This document shows, one piece after another, positions 11,956 to 23,905 of a stretch of 64,000 nucleotides of DNA. Position 1 is the first letter of the stretch; the number at the start of each line of letters is the position of its first letter. Source of the stretch: Stomoxys calcitrans (Eukaryota > Arthropoda > Insecta > Diptera > Muscidae); assembly GCF_963082655.1 (NCBI RefSeq), contig NC_081553.1, positions 31,504,341 through 31,568,340 on the forward strand, read 5' to 3'. Position numbers and translations under genes: made by a program. Under the pieces are notes generated by a model that was not told the DNA's origin, searched no databases, and saw only the letters and a list, made by a program, of their open reading frames with translations.

Positions 11956-13367
11956 TATACCCACCACCAAAGGATGGGGGTTTATTCATTTTGTCATTCC
12001 GTTTGCAACACATCCATATATCCATTTCCGACCCTATAAAGTATATATATTCTTGATCAGCGTAAAAATCTTAGACGATCTGTCCGTCCGTCTGTCTGTT
12101 GAAATCACGCTACAGTCTTTAAAAATAGAGATATTGAGCTAAAACTTTGCACAGATTCTTTTTTTAGTCCATAAGCAGGTTAAGTTCGAAGATGGGCTAT
12201 ATCGGACTATATCTTGATATAGCCCCCATATAGACCGATTCGCCGATTTAGGGTATTGGGCCCTTAAAAGGCACATTTATAATCCGATTCTGCTGAAATT
12301 TGGGACAGTGAATTGTGTTAGGCCCTTTGACATTCTTCCTCAATTTGGCTCAGATCGGTCCAGATTTGGATATAGCTGCCATATAGACCGATCCTCCGAT
12401 TTAGGCTCTTGGCCCCATAAAAGGCACATTTATTATCAGATTTTGCTGAAATTTGGGCCAGAGAGTTGTGTTAGACCCTTCGAAATTCTTCTTTAATTTG
12501 GCTCAAATCGGTCCAGATTAAAGGTTTTGGGCCCATAAAAGGTACATTTATTGTCCGATTTCGCCGAAATTTGAGGCAGTGAGTTGTGTTAGGCCCTTCA
12601 ACATCCTTCGATCGGTCTGTATGGCAGCTATATCTAGATTTGGATATAGCTGCCACATAGACCGAACTCTCGATTAAAGGTCTTGGGACCATAAAAGGCG
12701 CATTTATTGTCCGATTTCGCCGAAACTGTGGACAGTAAGTTGTGTTAGGCCTTTCGACATCCTTTCTCAATTTGGCCCAGATCGGTGAAGATTTAGATAT
12801 AGCTGCCATACAGACCGATGCGCCGATTTTGCTGAAATTTGGGACATTGAGTTGCGTTAGGCCCTTCGCCAACTTTCAACATTTTGGCCCATATCGGTCC
12901 AGACTTGGATATAGCTGCTATGTAGACCGATCTATCGATTTAAGGTTTTGGGCCCATAGAAGGCGCATTTATTGTCCGATTTCGCCGAAATTTCGGATTG
13001 TGAGTTGTGTTAGGCCCTTCGACAACCCTTTTCAGTGTACCCATATCGGTTTAGATTTGAATATATCTGCCATATAGACCGATTTCTCGTGTCGTATATG
13101 GTTCAGGTCAGTCTAGATTTGGATGTGGCTACCAAAAAGACCGATATATTGTTCTACAAAATTTAACAATGATTTGTACTTATTAGACCTCTCAATATCA
13201 GTGTCGAATTTAATTTAAGTTGGACCATATTTCGATAAAGCTGCTATAGGGGCATAAATTATGATTTTTTCACCGGATCAACACGAAAGGTGGTTTACAT
13301 ATATACCCAAGGTGGTGGGTATACAAAGTTCGGTCCGGCCGAACTTTACGCCTTTTTACTTGTTTTT
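11956..13367 (+). mobile_element. HINE family B, near full length
   Basis: The head TATACCCACCACC is followed by GTTTGCAACACATC, GACCCTATAAAG, TATATATTCTTGATC and CTGTCCGTCCGTCTGTCTGT. The array units carry GATATAGCTGCCATATAGAC and GTGAGTTGTGTTAGGCCC. The tail is GAGGTGGTGGGTAT-like, then CGGTCCGGCCGAACTT, ending ACTTG plus a T run. The array is less regular than the one at 15251, with small deletions around 12500-12700. Frames across it (for example 12742-13077) are array reads. Confidence 0.88.
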
Positions 13368-14885
13368 CTGATGACGCACTCCAATTAATAGCACACCATA
13401 CTTAACGAGATGCATTAAACTTTCTAAAATAAAATTTCGTATAGTAATGATCTAATGCAAATATTTACAATGGACTAAGGGTTATCCGCCTTGGCCATGT
13501 TCGGATATCTATTTTATGACCGCATTCTGTTCACATTTTCCGGCATTGTCATCTGGGGGACATTTTCTCAGAGTAGAGTCTGATTGTCTGTCCATCAAAT
13601 AGTTTTGGGGATATGGAGGAGTGCTGCCATATGTGTGTGTGTGAGTGTGCATGTTTATGTGAACATGTTTGGCGGAACTCAATTATGTAAATTTTTTCCA
13701 TTTCACATGCATAGTTTTGTAATACACGTTGTGCCAGCTCTATGGACATTTACAATTCTATGACAATTTTTAGCATAGATCGTCGCATATAAAACGGGAA
13801 ATGTAAGAAGGATTAGCTATGCAAGAAAGACCAGAATAGGAATAGTTGTCCATCTGCCTGTCTCTCTGACTGTCCGCCCATCCAATGGTTGCTTGTCTGT
13901 CTGAGTGTCCTTCTATCTGTTCTGCCATGTGTATTCAAATGAATAACAATATTCGTGTTCACTATACGCTACGTGGCGATGTGTGAGTTTTTTTTTTTTT
14001 TTTTTGTTTTATTTTTAGTATGGACTTTGGCATTTTTTGATGGCTTCTAACGGGGTGTGAACTCCATTGTAATAAACATGTTAGACAAAACCCATAGTGT
14101 TTTATTTCTAAAAATAAAGTGAAAATGGAATGAACTCTGTAGAATAGGAGTGTAATTGTTGTGGTACTACGTTTTTTTTTCCAATTCAGAAATATTCTGT
14201 GGGCATGCAATGAGTACGACCGAATGAACGGACACAGACAACTAAATCTTTAAAAGGTGGATTGTTTTAACTATCCAATGGCTAGGTATTTTTCATATTT
14301 TTTTAAAGTTTAAATCGAATAAATTTCCAGTGTTTGGAAAAACTTCGAAGTTTTTTTAAGGCGCCGCAATAGTGCGAAGACCGTGCGGAGGTGCCTTATG
14401 CAGACTATCATTGAGTATATACATGGTTCTCACGCACAGTTGACTGATTGAGACTAAAATTTGCTTGAATATTAAAAGTCACAACAGAACTGCGTCTTTC
14501 AATTTGAGAATTGGTTAATATGGGAGCTCCATGTATTCAATCGTTTACAATTTCTAAGGATCAACGAGAATATAATGACAGGTTTGCGAAAGACCCAAAA
14601 TTTGGCTCTCAAAAGACACTTTGGTCAAAGCAATTGTCTGTATCGCATGCCACATAAAAACAAAGTTAGCTAGAATCACACGCACAAACGCAATAGAGGA
14701 AGAGATGTTTTGGCAATCGTTCAGAGGATATGATTGTCAATTTGGTCGATGGACATCGTGTGTTGTTTGCAAATGAACACTACTCAGATGAGTGCCATAT
14801 GAAGCCAAATCAAGCAGACGAATGAGACCTCAAGTTTTGTTGATCGGCATAGATATAATCAGTTGTTTTTTAGCACTTGCTTTTT
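13368..14885. other. Single-copy-looking DNA, no gene supported
   Basis: Contains a short GT-rich stretch near 13634, CTGTC-rich sequence at 13850-13925 and a T run at about 13988-14003. No reading frame of convincing composition and no known repeat. Confidence 0.45.
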
Positions 14886-16890
14886 TATACCCTCCACCAT
14901 AAGATGGGGGTAAACGTATTTCGTCACTCCGTTTGCAACACATCGAAATATCTATTTCCGACCCTATAAAGTATATATTCTTGATCAGCATAAGAATCTA
15001 AGACGATCTGTCCGTCCATCTGTCTGTTGAAATCACGCTACAGTCTTTAGAAATAGAGATATTGAGCAGAAATTGTGCACAGGTTCTTTCTTTGCACATA
15101 AAATGGTTAAGTTCGAAGATGGGTTATAGAAGACTATATCTTCATGTAGCCCCCATATAGACCGATCCGCCTTTTTTGGGATAATGAGTTATGTTAGGCT
15201 CTTCGACATCTCCTTTCAATTTGGCCCAGATTGGTCCAGATTTGGATATAGCTGCCATATAGACCGATCCGCCGATTTAGGCTCTTAGGCCCATAAAAGC
15301 CACATATATTATCCGATTATGCTGAAATTTGGAACAGTGAGTTGTGTTAGGCCTTTCGACATCCTTCTTCAATTTGACTCAGATCGGTTCAGATTTGGAT
15401 ATAGCTGCCATATAGACCGATCTCTCTATTTAAAGTTTTGGGGCCATAAAAGACGCATTTATAGTCCGATGTCGCCGAAATTTGGGACAGTGAGTAATGT
15501 TAAGTTCCTCGACATATTTCTCCAATATGGCCCAGATCGGTTCAGATTTGGATATAGCTGCCATATAGACCGATCTCTCGGTTTAAGGTTTTGGGCCCAT
15601 AAAAAGCGCATTTATAGTCCGATGTCGCCGATATTTGGGACAGTGAGCTGTGTTAGGCCCTTCGACATCTCCCTTCAATTTGGCCCAGATCGGTTCATAT
15701 TTGGATGTAGCTGCCATATAGATCGATCCGCCGATTTAGGGTCTTAGGCCCATAAAAGTCACATTTATTATCCGACTTTCCAGAAACTTGGAACAGTGAG
15801 TTGCGTTAGGCCTTTCGACATCCTTTTTCAGTTTGGCTCAGATCGGTCCAGATTTGGATATAGCTGCCATATAGACCGATCTCTCGATTTAAGGTTTTGG
15901 GGCCATAAAAGGCGTATTTATAGTTCGATGTCGCCGAAATTTGGGACAGTGAGCTGTGTTAGGCCCTTCGACATCCCCCTTCAATTTGGCCCAGATCGGT
16001 CCATATTTGGATGTAGCTGCCATATAGACCGATCCGCCGATTTAGGGTCTTAGGCCCATTAAAGTCACATTTATTATCCGATTTGGCTGAAACTTGGAAC
16101 AGTGAGTTGCGTTAGACCTTTCGACATCCTTTTTCAGTTTGGCTCAGATCAGTCCAGATTTGGATATAGCTGCCATATAGACCGGTCTCTCGATTGAAGG
16201 TTTTGGGACCATAAAAGGCGTATTTATAGTTCGATGTCGCTGATATTTGGGACAGTAAGTAATGTTAAGCCCCTCGACATATTTCTTCAATATGGCACAG
16301 ATCGGTCAAGATTTGGATATAGCTGCCATATTGACCGATTTCTCGATTTAAGGTTATGGGCCTATAAAAGGCGCATTTATTGTCCAATGACGCCGAAATT
16401 TGGGACAATGAGTTTTGTTAGGCCCTTCGATTTCGCTCTTTAGTTTGGCCCAAATCGGTTCAGATTTGAATATAGCTGCCGTATAGACCGATCTCTCTAT
16501 TTAAAGTTTTGGGGCCATAAAAGGTGCATTTATTGACCGATGTCGCCGAATTATGGGACAGTGATAAAATTTAAACCCCTCGAAATATATCTGCAATTTG
16601 GCCTAGATCGATCAAGATTTGCATATACCTGCCATATAGACCGACCTCTCGATTTAAGTTTTTGGGCCTATAGAGAACGCATTTATAGTCCAATGTCGCC
16701 GAAATTTGGGACAGTGAGTAACGTTAAGCCCCTCGACATATGTCTCCAATATGGCACAAATCGGTTCAGATTTGGATATAGCTGCCATATTAACCGATCT
16801 CTCGATTTAAGGTTTTGGGCCTGTAAAAGGCCATATAGACCGATATCTCTATTCAAAGTCTTGGGCCACACAAAAGGTGCATTTATAATT
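14886..16890 (+). mobile_element. HINE family B with a long, exactly periodic array; tail lost
   Basis: The head is TATACCCTCCACCATAAGAT, followed by GTTTGCAACACATCG, the ATATTCTTGATC block and a short CCGT run. The array follows. The GCTGCC landmark occurs at 15251, 15404, 15557, 15710, 15863, 16016, 16169, 16322, 16475, 16628 (as CCTGCC) and 16781. That is ten intervals in a row of exactly 153 bp, although units differ at many positions. The usual TTCGGCC tail is absent, and the copy ends in unrelated sequence near 16890. Frames at 15319-15747, 15796-16053 and 16540-16920 are 51-codon repeats of the array. Confidence 0.9.
15710..16321 (+). repeat. 306-bp higher-order repeat inside the B array
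   Basis: Two dimers, 15710-16015 and 16016-16321, are closer to each other than neighbouring single units are. Each has one unit with GATGTAGCTGCC and a CCGCCGATTTAGGGTCTTAG spacer. Each then has a unit with GATATAGCTGCC and a CTCTCGAT-type spacer. Confidence 0.75.
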
Positions 16891-17682
16891 ACGAATTCAG
16901 TGAGGTCGTTTACGGCTTGAAACTTAAAACGTATTATTTAGAAGGTTGATATGTTTCACGAAAGTATATAACTCAGACCGGCTACTTTTGGGACCTCTCT
17001 CGTATCAAAAGTACACAAATTAATATCTTTTAATGTGTATTTTTTTTACTTTCTTTTTTAACTTCTATGTGTGCCACATTAACCACCATCCAAACAGTGG
17101 CCAAGTCACTTGACTTGAACACTTGCGGATGTCAAATCTTATTTGCTTTGGTTTGCAAAAACAATAATTTACAATTGCCAAATCGAAAGATAATATCCAT
17201 TGAGTATAAGGATACGAAATCCAAGCTCAAACATAACAACCATATCATGAGCATCAATAATTGTCTCGATTGTGTGCAACGCTCTAGGGTATACTGAAAA
17301 TGTGGTGGTTTGCTGATTATCCCTACAATAAATTCATAATTCCCCCTCTATTTTCAATGCCACAGCCAGAGACTGAGTGAATGAAGTGTGCAGTGCAACA
17401 ATGCATTGCAGTCAAGTAAACGATATCATGAACGACATAAATCAAACAATATTGGGTATTGGGTACACCAAAATCTAATAAAATCTCACCCCCTGCTAAT
17501 GTGCATTTGTTGTCATTACAAATATTTGCATTGTCTATTTTTCATTCAGGATACAGTTGGGCATCTAAGAGAGAAAAAACAAAAAAAACAGGACAAATAC
17601 CAATAACAATAGCAGCAGTTATACACTGTTAAAAAAATATATTGGAAAGGAGAAAAAAATGTTGCTATGACCTGAAAACTTG
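16891..17682. other. Single-copy-looking DNA, no gene
   Basis: AT-rich. The reading frame at 17067-17297 has no recognisable domain and I do not support it as a gene. Confidence 0.45.
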
Positions 17683-17693
17683 CGGCCTTATTT

Positions 17694-18004
17694 TCAAATG
17701 CAAATTTTGCCCATGAACATTCCACTAAGGAACATGGGCAAACTTCTCACATATCAATGAGTGCTGTCCGATTTAAGTTTAAGCTCAATGAAAAGGGGCC
17801 TCCTTTTTATATCCGAGTCTGATCGGCGTGCCGCAGTGCGACACCTCTTTGGAGAGAAGTTTTACATGGCATAGTACCTCTCAAATGTTGCCAGCATTAG
17901 GAGGGGAAAACCCTCGATGAAATTTGTTTTTTCTGATGCCAGGATTCGAACCCAGGCGTTCAGCGTCATAGGCGAAATGTTTAACCTCTGCGCTACGGTG
18001 GCCT
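17694..18004 (-). mobile_element. tRNA-derived SINE, full length with target duplication
   Basis: On the minus strand it starts with GGCCACCGTAGCGCAGAGG (A box) and has B box GGTTCGAATCC (complement at 17942-17952). The 3' end is a short TTTGCA-type repeat. An 11-bp direct repeat, CGGCCTTATTT, flanks it at 17683-17693 and 18005-18015, which marks a target-primed insertion. Confidence 0.92.
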
Positions 18005-18089
18005 CGGCCTTATTTACAAAACTTAATAAAGCCTTAAATAAGTTTTATTTTACAATTCTAGAAGAAAACCAGTTAAATAAACCCACGAA

Positions 18090-19545
18090 TTTCACATTAA
18101 AAATTGGGTCCACGTAAATGGGGGGCCGCCCCAAACCCAAAACCCCCTAAAATAGGTTTTCTGTACGATCAAGACAATATGGGACTTCAATGAAAGATGT
18201 ACGGGAGTAGATTGCGAATATGTACAGGAAGGAGAAATAGGCTTTATAATTTGTTGATTTCGGAAGGGGGCGGACCCTCCCCCGTTACCCAAAAACACCA
18301 CCCAAAATCAATAGTGGACCGATCGGGACAATATGGGTATCAAAAGAAAGATATTGGAAAATAGAATACAAATATGGTATTCAAATTTGGGTCCAAGTAC
18401 CCATCGGGCCGCCCCAAAACCGAAATTCCCCCAAACAGACATATCGGACGTTCATGTCAATATGAGTCTCAAATGAAAGGTATTCGGGAGTAGATTACGA
18501 ATCTGGGGTACAAAATCAGTTCAAAGTATAGAGGGTCACCCTACTTCCCAAAAATGTCTTAAATGGGTACCGGCTGAACCGATTTTCTTAAAATTTCCAC
18601 CGATTGTGTAAGTTTGTCTGGAAGGAAACATAGGCTATATAATTTTTTGATATCGAATGGGGGCGGTCCCTCACCCTTACCCCAAAAACACCATCCAAAA
18701 TCAAAAGTGGACCGATGGGCACAATATGGTTATCAAATTAAAGGTATTGGAGACTAAAAAATTAATATCGTAATAAAACTTTGGTCTAAGTACACAGCGG
18801 GCCGCCCCATTCCCCAAACCTCCAAACATATAAATTCGGCATTCCTATCAATATGGGACTCAAATAAAAAGTATTCGGCATTAGATTGCAAATAGGCATT
18901 GGTCCAAGTAATGGGAAGTGGCCCCACCCCCAAATACCTCCAAATGGACATATTAGCCAACTATGGCTATATGAGACTTAAATGAGAGGTATTTGGGAGT
19001 AGATTACAATATGACATTAAAATTTGCGTTCTAGTCCAGGTGGCGCTTTTTCCTCCTAAAAATACGTCGAATGGGTTAATTGACCCATTATAAAAATATG
19101 GTACTCAAATGAAAGATATTTGAGAGTAGAAAACGAATTTGATATCCACTTTTGGAGCCAAGTGTTTGGGGGAATATGAAGTTCAGTTTAAGGGGTGCTT
19201 TAGAGTTTTACCCCCTAAACTGAACTCCATATCCGACTATGGCAAATTTGAGCTCAAATCAACGGTATTTGGGGGTAAAGAACGATTTTGATAACTAGTT
19301 TCTGGGCAAAGTACCGGTGGGCGCCCCAGCCCCAATACACCATCCAAACGGTTCATATTTACCGACCATTACAATATGGGGCTCAAATTAAAGGGATTTA
19401 AGAGTGCTGCACGAATTTGATATCCATATTTGAGACGAAATATCTGAGCTGCCATCGCTCCCCTATAAAGAACTTTTCATTACCCTAATTTTTAAAAACA
19501 CCAGATCTCGGAGATTTGTTATGCGATTCGCTCGAAATTTTTTTG
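18090..19545 (+). mobile_element. Helitron-like family C, main part
   Basis: Array with GGGCCGCCCCAAACC, CTCAAATGAAAGGTATTC, TAGGCTATATAATTTTTTGA and GGGGGCGGACCCTCCCCC, like the other C copies. Near 19500 it reaches CACCAGATCTCGGAG, also present at 58190. It is then interrupted by an RNase H fragment and resumes at 20085. Confidence 0.65.
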
Positions 19546-20084
19546 CAGTCTAACAGTCACGAAGGAGTGGAGGAGGGAGATTAAAGCTCTCTCGGAGGAT
19601 GACACAATCCATATCGTTTGAGTGCCGGGTCATAACGGAGTAAGTGGGAATGAAAGGGCAGACAATTTGGCGGTGAAGGCCAGAGGTCAGCCGTCAATAA
19701 AATTGGTTAACCCGAAGCCTTTCGGGTCGACGCAGTCCGAGTTAAGGGAGTGGGCGACGAATGCGCTACACATTGTGGAACAGCGAAATGGTCGGTAGGA
19801 CGGCGAAAATCCTATGGGGGGATCCAGAACTTGAGAAGACGAGGCTATTACTGAAAGGCAGAAAAGAAGGAGGTCAGTATAGCTATTGGTATCAAAACGA
19901 GACATATAGGACTACGAGCTCACTTATATTAAATCGGTGCGGCAAGTGATAGCATGTGGGGAAAATGATGAGACGTTGGAGCATTTTCTGAAAATTAAAA
20001 TTTTTTTCTTCGAGGTTACTTTTTAGTTTTTAGAGCGCACAAGAATCCGATTTCTGTCTTTGGTGTACCATATAGGACATATGC
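19546..20084 (+). pseudogene. Non-LTR element RNase H domain fragment
   Basis: Translation gives VPGHNGVSGNERADNLA at about 19622-19672, the conserved segment of LINE-type RNase H. It is preceded by an in-frame TGA where the family has Trp. Downstream, a second frame gives GLRAHLY, then CGENDETLEHFL, the Cys/His-containing tail usual in elements of the I/R1/Jockey-related groups that carry RNase H. Several frameshifts are present. Both flanks are family C sequence, and the right junction is within a few bases of ATGGCACGAGTTCGAT. Confidence 0.75.
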
Positions 20085-20183
20085 TACAATGGCACGAGTT
20101 CGATATTCACATTTAGGGTGAAGTTTCCTACCCTTAAAATATATAAAAAAAGGGGCAGCGGAGCGGGTCCGGATCGGCTTGTA
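20085..20183 (+). mobile_element. Helitron-like family C, 3' end
   Basis: ATGGCACGAGTTCGATATTC, then GGGTGAAGTTTCC and CAGCGGAGCGGGTCCGGAT, parallel to 7063-7172. A 5'-truncated HINE-B is joined directly after CGGCTT. Confidence 0.6.
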
Positions 20184-21325
20184 AAGTATATATATTCTTG
20201 ATCAGTGTAAAAATCTAAGACGATCTAGCCATGTCCGTCCGTCTGTCTGTTGAAATTACTCTACAGTCTTTAAAAATAGAGATATTGAGCTGAAACTTTG
20301 CACAGATTCTTGTTTTGTCTATAAGCAGGTTAAGTTCGAATATATAGACATATAGACCGATCCGTCGATTAAGGGTCTTAGACCCATAAAAGCCACATTT
20401 ATAATTCGATTTTTCTAAAATTTGAGACAGTGAGTTGCGTTAGGCCCTTCGATATCCTAATTAAATTTGGCCCATATCGGTCCAGATTTGGATATAGCTG
20501 CCATATAGACCGATCTCTCGATTTAAGGTTTTGGAGCCAAAAATGGGCGCATTTATTGTCCGATTTCTCCGAAATTAGATATAGTGAGTTGTGTTAGGCC
20601 CTTTGACATCTTAATTAAATTTGGCCCAGATCGGTCCAGATTTGGATATAGCTGCCAAATTGACCGATCTCTCGATTTAAGGTCTTGCGCCCATAAAAGG
20701 CGCATTTATTGTCCGGTTTCGCCATAACTTGTGACTGTGAGTTGGGCTAGGCTCTTCAACATCCTTCTTTAATTTGTCCTAGATCGGTTCAGATTTGGAT
20801 ATAACTGCCATATAGGCCGATCTCTTGATTTAAAGTTTTGGGGCCATAAAAGGCGCATTTATTGTCCGATTTCGCCGAAGTTTGGGATAGTGAATTCTGT
20901 TAGTCCCTTCGACAGCCTAATTAAATTTGGCCCAGATCGGCCCAGATTTGGATATAGCTGCCATATAGACCGATCTCTCGATTTAAGGTCTTAAGCCCAT
21001 AAAAGATGTATTTATTGGGGATAGTGAGTTGTGTTATTCCCTTCGACATCCTTCTTTAATTTCGCCCAGATCGATCCAGATTTGGATATAGCTGCCACAT
21101 AGACCGATCTCTCGATTTAAGTTATTGTCCGGTTTCGCCGATATTTGGGAAAGTGAGCTGTGTTAGGCTTTTCGAAATTTTTCTGGAACTTGGCTCAAAT
21201 CGGTTCAGATTTGGATAAAGCTGCCGTATAAACCGATTTTACATTTTTCACCGGATTTTGACGAAAGGTGCTTTATATATATACCCGAGGTGGTGGGTCG
21301 GCTGGGCCGAACTTGGCTTATTGGA
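20184..21325 (+). mobile_element. HINE family B, head- and tail-trimmed
   Basis: Begins at GTAAAGTATATATATTCTTG, missing the TATACCC head. The CCGT microsatellite and about six array units with GATATAGCTGCCATATAGAC follow. The tail has CACCGGATTTTGACGAAAGG, ACCCGAGGTGGTGGGT and a partial CGGCTGGGCCGAACTTGG. The ACTTGTT terminus is missing. Confidence 0.85.
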
Positions 21326-21929
21326 TATCTTTGATCCTTTTTTTCCAGTGTATCTCAATAGTGGCAGTTATATTAGCAGTAGTCCAAATTGAATAGCCAA
21401 CTACTATTTTGACAATAGTTGTAAAGCCAATAAATTCATCCTTTGCTTAGCATGTGGTCAAATGCTCTATTGGTCGTTTTCGGTCGATAGGTCGGTCGAT
21501 CGAATGCCTCAACTGGTATTGCTGGGTTTATTTGTCCCAAAGTGTTCTTTTGTTAGCACATTTTTTCCTTCTTCCCATTCTGTTTGCATTTTATTGTTTT
21601 TGTTATCTTTTTGTTTGAGTGTGTGTGTGTGTGTGTTTTCAACCCAAACTATTGCCACTGGCATTATTTTTGGGGGTGAGAGTGATGTCCCTTTTTCAGT
21701 TTTTTTTGGAACATATTTTCTTGTTGCTTTGTTTTGAACAAATAGTTGTACCGATGATGTTAAATGTGTTTGTTTTGATTTTCATGTTGTGCAAATTTTT
21801 ACGTATTTATTTTTCCAGCTCTATTAAAGTGTGAACACAATATTCATATTTGTTTTGGGGGCAAAATATTAAACAATTAACAAGAGATAGGAAAACACAT
21901 TTGCAGATATACATACTTGTATTAGTAAA
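21326..21929. other. Single-copy-looking DNA with GT microsatellite
   Basis: T-rich sequence with a GT run at about 21617-21636. No gene supported. Confidence 0.45.
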
Positions 21930-22028
21930 AACAAGAAAAAGCGTGCTAAGTTCGGCCGGGACGTCTTGATCCCCAATGGATCAAGAATATAAATACTTTA
22001 TAGGGTCTTACACGAATATTTCGAGGTG
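21930..22028 (-). mobile_element. HINE remnant, tail joined to head
   Basis: Left end AACAAGAAAAAGCGTGCTAA, then GTTCGGCCGGGAC is the inverted tail. It passes straight into ATCAAGAATATAAATACTTT, the inverted head block, so the whole array has been deleted. It ends against a mariner. Confidence 0.8.
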
Positions 22029-22672
22029 TTACACCCTGAATTGACCTTCTAGGTTGTTCAAGCGAAATAGTCGCCACATGGCCAGTTTTGCTAATATACC
22101 ATTGGTTTCCAAGTTAGATTTGACTCGTCTTTGAAGACCCAAACGCTCTATTTTTGTTTTGTTTCGAGCCCATACGCATAGACACACGACTCGCCACCTG
22201 TGACGATCTTATAAACGTATTTTGAAGCTTTACTATCGACACCAACCATTATTGAGAAATTGTCGAATTGTACGCAATTTAAAGAGAATAGATTTTTTTA
22301 CGGCAAGTTGGCCATTCAATAACGAAAAAATGCCCAAGGATGCCTTCATCTTACGGTTTGTCACAGGACGATATGGCATTAAAAGTTCACCCACGGCATA
22401 AATGTCCGTTTTTGGATGACCTTCAAGGAATTCGACACTGAACGAGAGTCGACCAGGGCTGAATGAATTAAACCATTTTTTTACAGTGCTATAGGATGTG
22501 AAAAATGTTCGCGAGTAATTCCGTTTTTTTTTGCCAAATTTAATTTTTCAAGTCCCTGTAAACGTGCTGAGTACGATTATGCTAAAAATGTCAAACGCTC
22601 TAATAGAAATTTCAGATTGCACCCGGCAAGTCTTTGGTGTTGTCAAGCCTGAAACTCCTATAGCAGCCCTCG
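22029..22672 (-). pseudogene. Mariner transposase remnant
   Basis: On the minus strand the sequence begins TACGAGGGCTGCTATAGGAG, next to TA at 22673-22674. In changing frames it reads DSRSVSNSLKV, then KASKYVYKIVTGG, then ESCVYAYGLETKQK and GHVATISLEQPRRSI. The stretch KIVTGDES-W-YAYDPETKQQ is the hallmark of the mariner catalytic core; here the Asp is replaced by Gly. Several frameshifts and stops show it is dead. The left terminus cannot be fixed. Confidence 0.8.
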
Positions 22673-22674
22673 TA

Positions 22675-23290
22675 TATGGAGAATATAATTTTAAATTTTT
22701 ACACAGCATGCTCGATATTATGGGAGGTAGACTTATTCTTCGGAGGCCACCGTAGCGTAGAGGTTAGAATGTCCGCCTATGACGCTGAACGCCTGGGTTC
22801 GAATCCTGGCGAGACCATTAGAAAAAATGTTCAGCGGTGGTTTTCCCCTCCTAATGCTGGCAACATTTGTGAGGTACTATGCCATGTAAAATTTCTCTCC
22901 AAAGAGGTGTCGCACTGCGGCACGCCGTACGGACTCGGCTATAAAAAGGAGGCCCCTTATCATTGAGCTTAAAATTGAATCGGACTGCACTCATTGATAT
23001 GTGAGAAAATTGCCCATGTTCCTTAGTGGAATGTTCATGGGTAAAATTTGCATTTGCATTTGACTTATTCTTCGATAGATGGCTCGTTCTCTCTGGTGCA
23101 ACTTCTTATATGAGGGACATAGTATGCTGAGGTTCCAATCAACGGGATGGGTTTTTTTTTTTGGCAAACGAGCCAATGCATACGCCTTTTCAGTGTGTCG
23201 CCTGCGGTCTTGAAATGTTCAGCTGACAAGCAATCGGCACCTGCTGTATCGTTGTTTGTCCATCGGGTCACTGTTAATTGGGACTCACTC
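22675..23290 (-). pseudogene. RTE reverse transcriptase fragment, split by a SINE
   Basis: The two flanks of the SINE (22675-22742 and 23062-23290) align, inverted, with about 49340-49610 of the longer RTE copy. The minus-strand translation includes DCLSAEHFKTAGDTLKRRMH and an IPLIGTSAYYVPHIRS part, corresponding to NLSILCPVHKKG. Several frameshifts are present. Confidence 0.75.
22743..23061 (+). mobile_element. tRNA-derived SINE, full length with 13-bp target duplication
   Basis: The A box is TAGCGTAGAGG (22753-22763) and the B box GGTTCGAATCC (22796-22806), giving a polymerase III internal promoter. The tRNA-unrelated body ends in short TTTGCA repeats with no poly-A. The repeat GACTTATTCTTCG flanks it at 22730-22742 and 23062-23074. 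It lies inside RTE sequence. Confidence 0.95.
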
Positions 23291-23472
23291 CCATAAGGAG
23301 GTCACTAAAATTTCATTGGGAACTTTTTCTCTCCAATATGCTAAAAAATATATAGAAAAGTAGTCGTCGACCCACATAAACGTCGTTCATAGTAATTCAT
23401 ATGCAATACTGAAACTGCGCTGTGTGTAGAGATGATTTAAAAGGCTTACTACTTCGCTCTGTTGACCTTTTT
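23291..23472. other. Short unassigned spacer
   Basis: No gene or recognised repeat. Confidence 0.4.
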
Positions 23473-23905
23473 AAAACCACCACCTTAGCATGGGTGGTAT
23501 TCTAACCTAGTCATTCCGTTTGTAACACCACGAAATACTGGCCTACGACAAATCACAAACTATATGTCAGTATGTATGTATGTCTTGACATCCATGTCCG
23601 TCCCTTCGTCTGTCGAAATAGCGGTCGATAGCGGTTAGACGAATAAAGATATCCACTTGAAATCCTGGACAGATACTTTTAATTGATGTGGGTCATTGGG
23701 AATAGCTAATGGGCCATATCGGTTTAGATTTGGTTATAGCCCCCGCATTAACCGATCTCCGGTTATTCATTTCTTGAGCCCCTAGAGGCCTTTACTCAAC
23801 TCAACTTCATCCAATTTTAAAATTTAGCACAAAGCCTTCTGCTCTGACCCTCAACATGCGTACCAAGTATGATCCTAATCGGTTTATAACAGTATAGATG
23901 TTGAG
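23473..23905 (+). mobile_element. HINE family D, head plus about one and a half units
   Basis: The head reads AACCACCACCTTAGCATGGG, CTAACCTAGTCATTCCGTTT, then CCATGTCCGTCCC and GAAATAGCGGTCGATAGCGG. The array units have CATTAACCGATCTCCGG and CCCTCAACATGCGTACCAAG. The copy stops near 23905 and a LINE fragment follows. Confidence 0.75.

Noticed and set aside
13549..14210. Two minus-strand frames in single-copy DNA
   Set aside because: They include microsatellite and poly-A/T derived residues and no recognisable domain.
15319..16920. Long open frames with repeated 51-residue units
   Set aside because: They coincide with the 153-bp HINE-B array, occur in several frames and both strands, and recur in every HINE family. 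They are repeat translations, not genes.
22753..22806. tRNA gene
   Set aside because: A and B boxes are present but no cloverleaf with anticodon stem and acceptor can be completed, and the sequence continues into a SINE body with target duplications.
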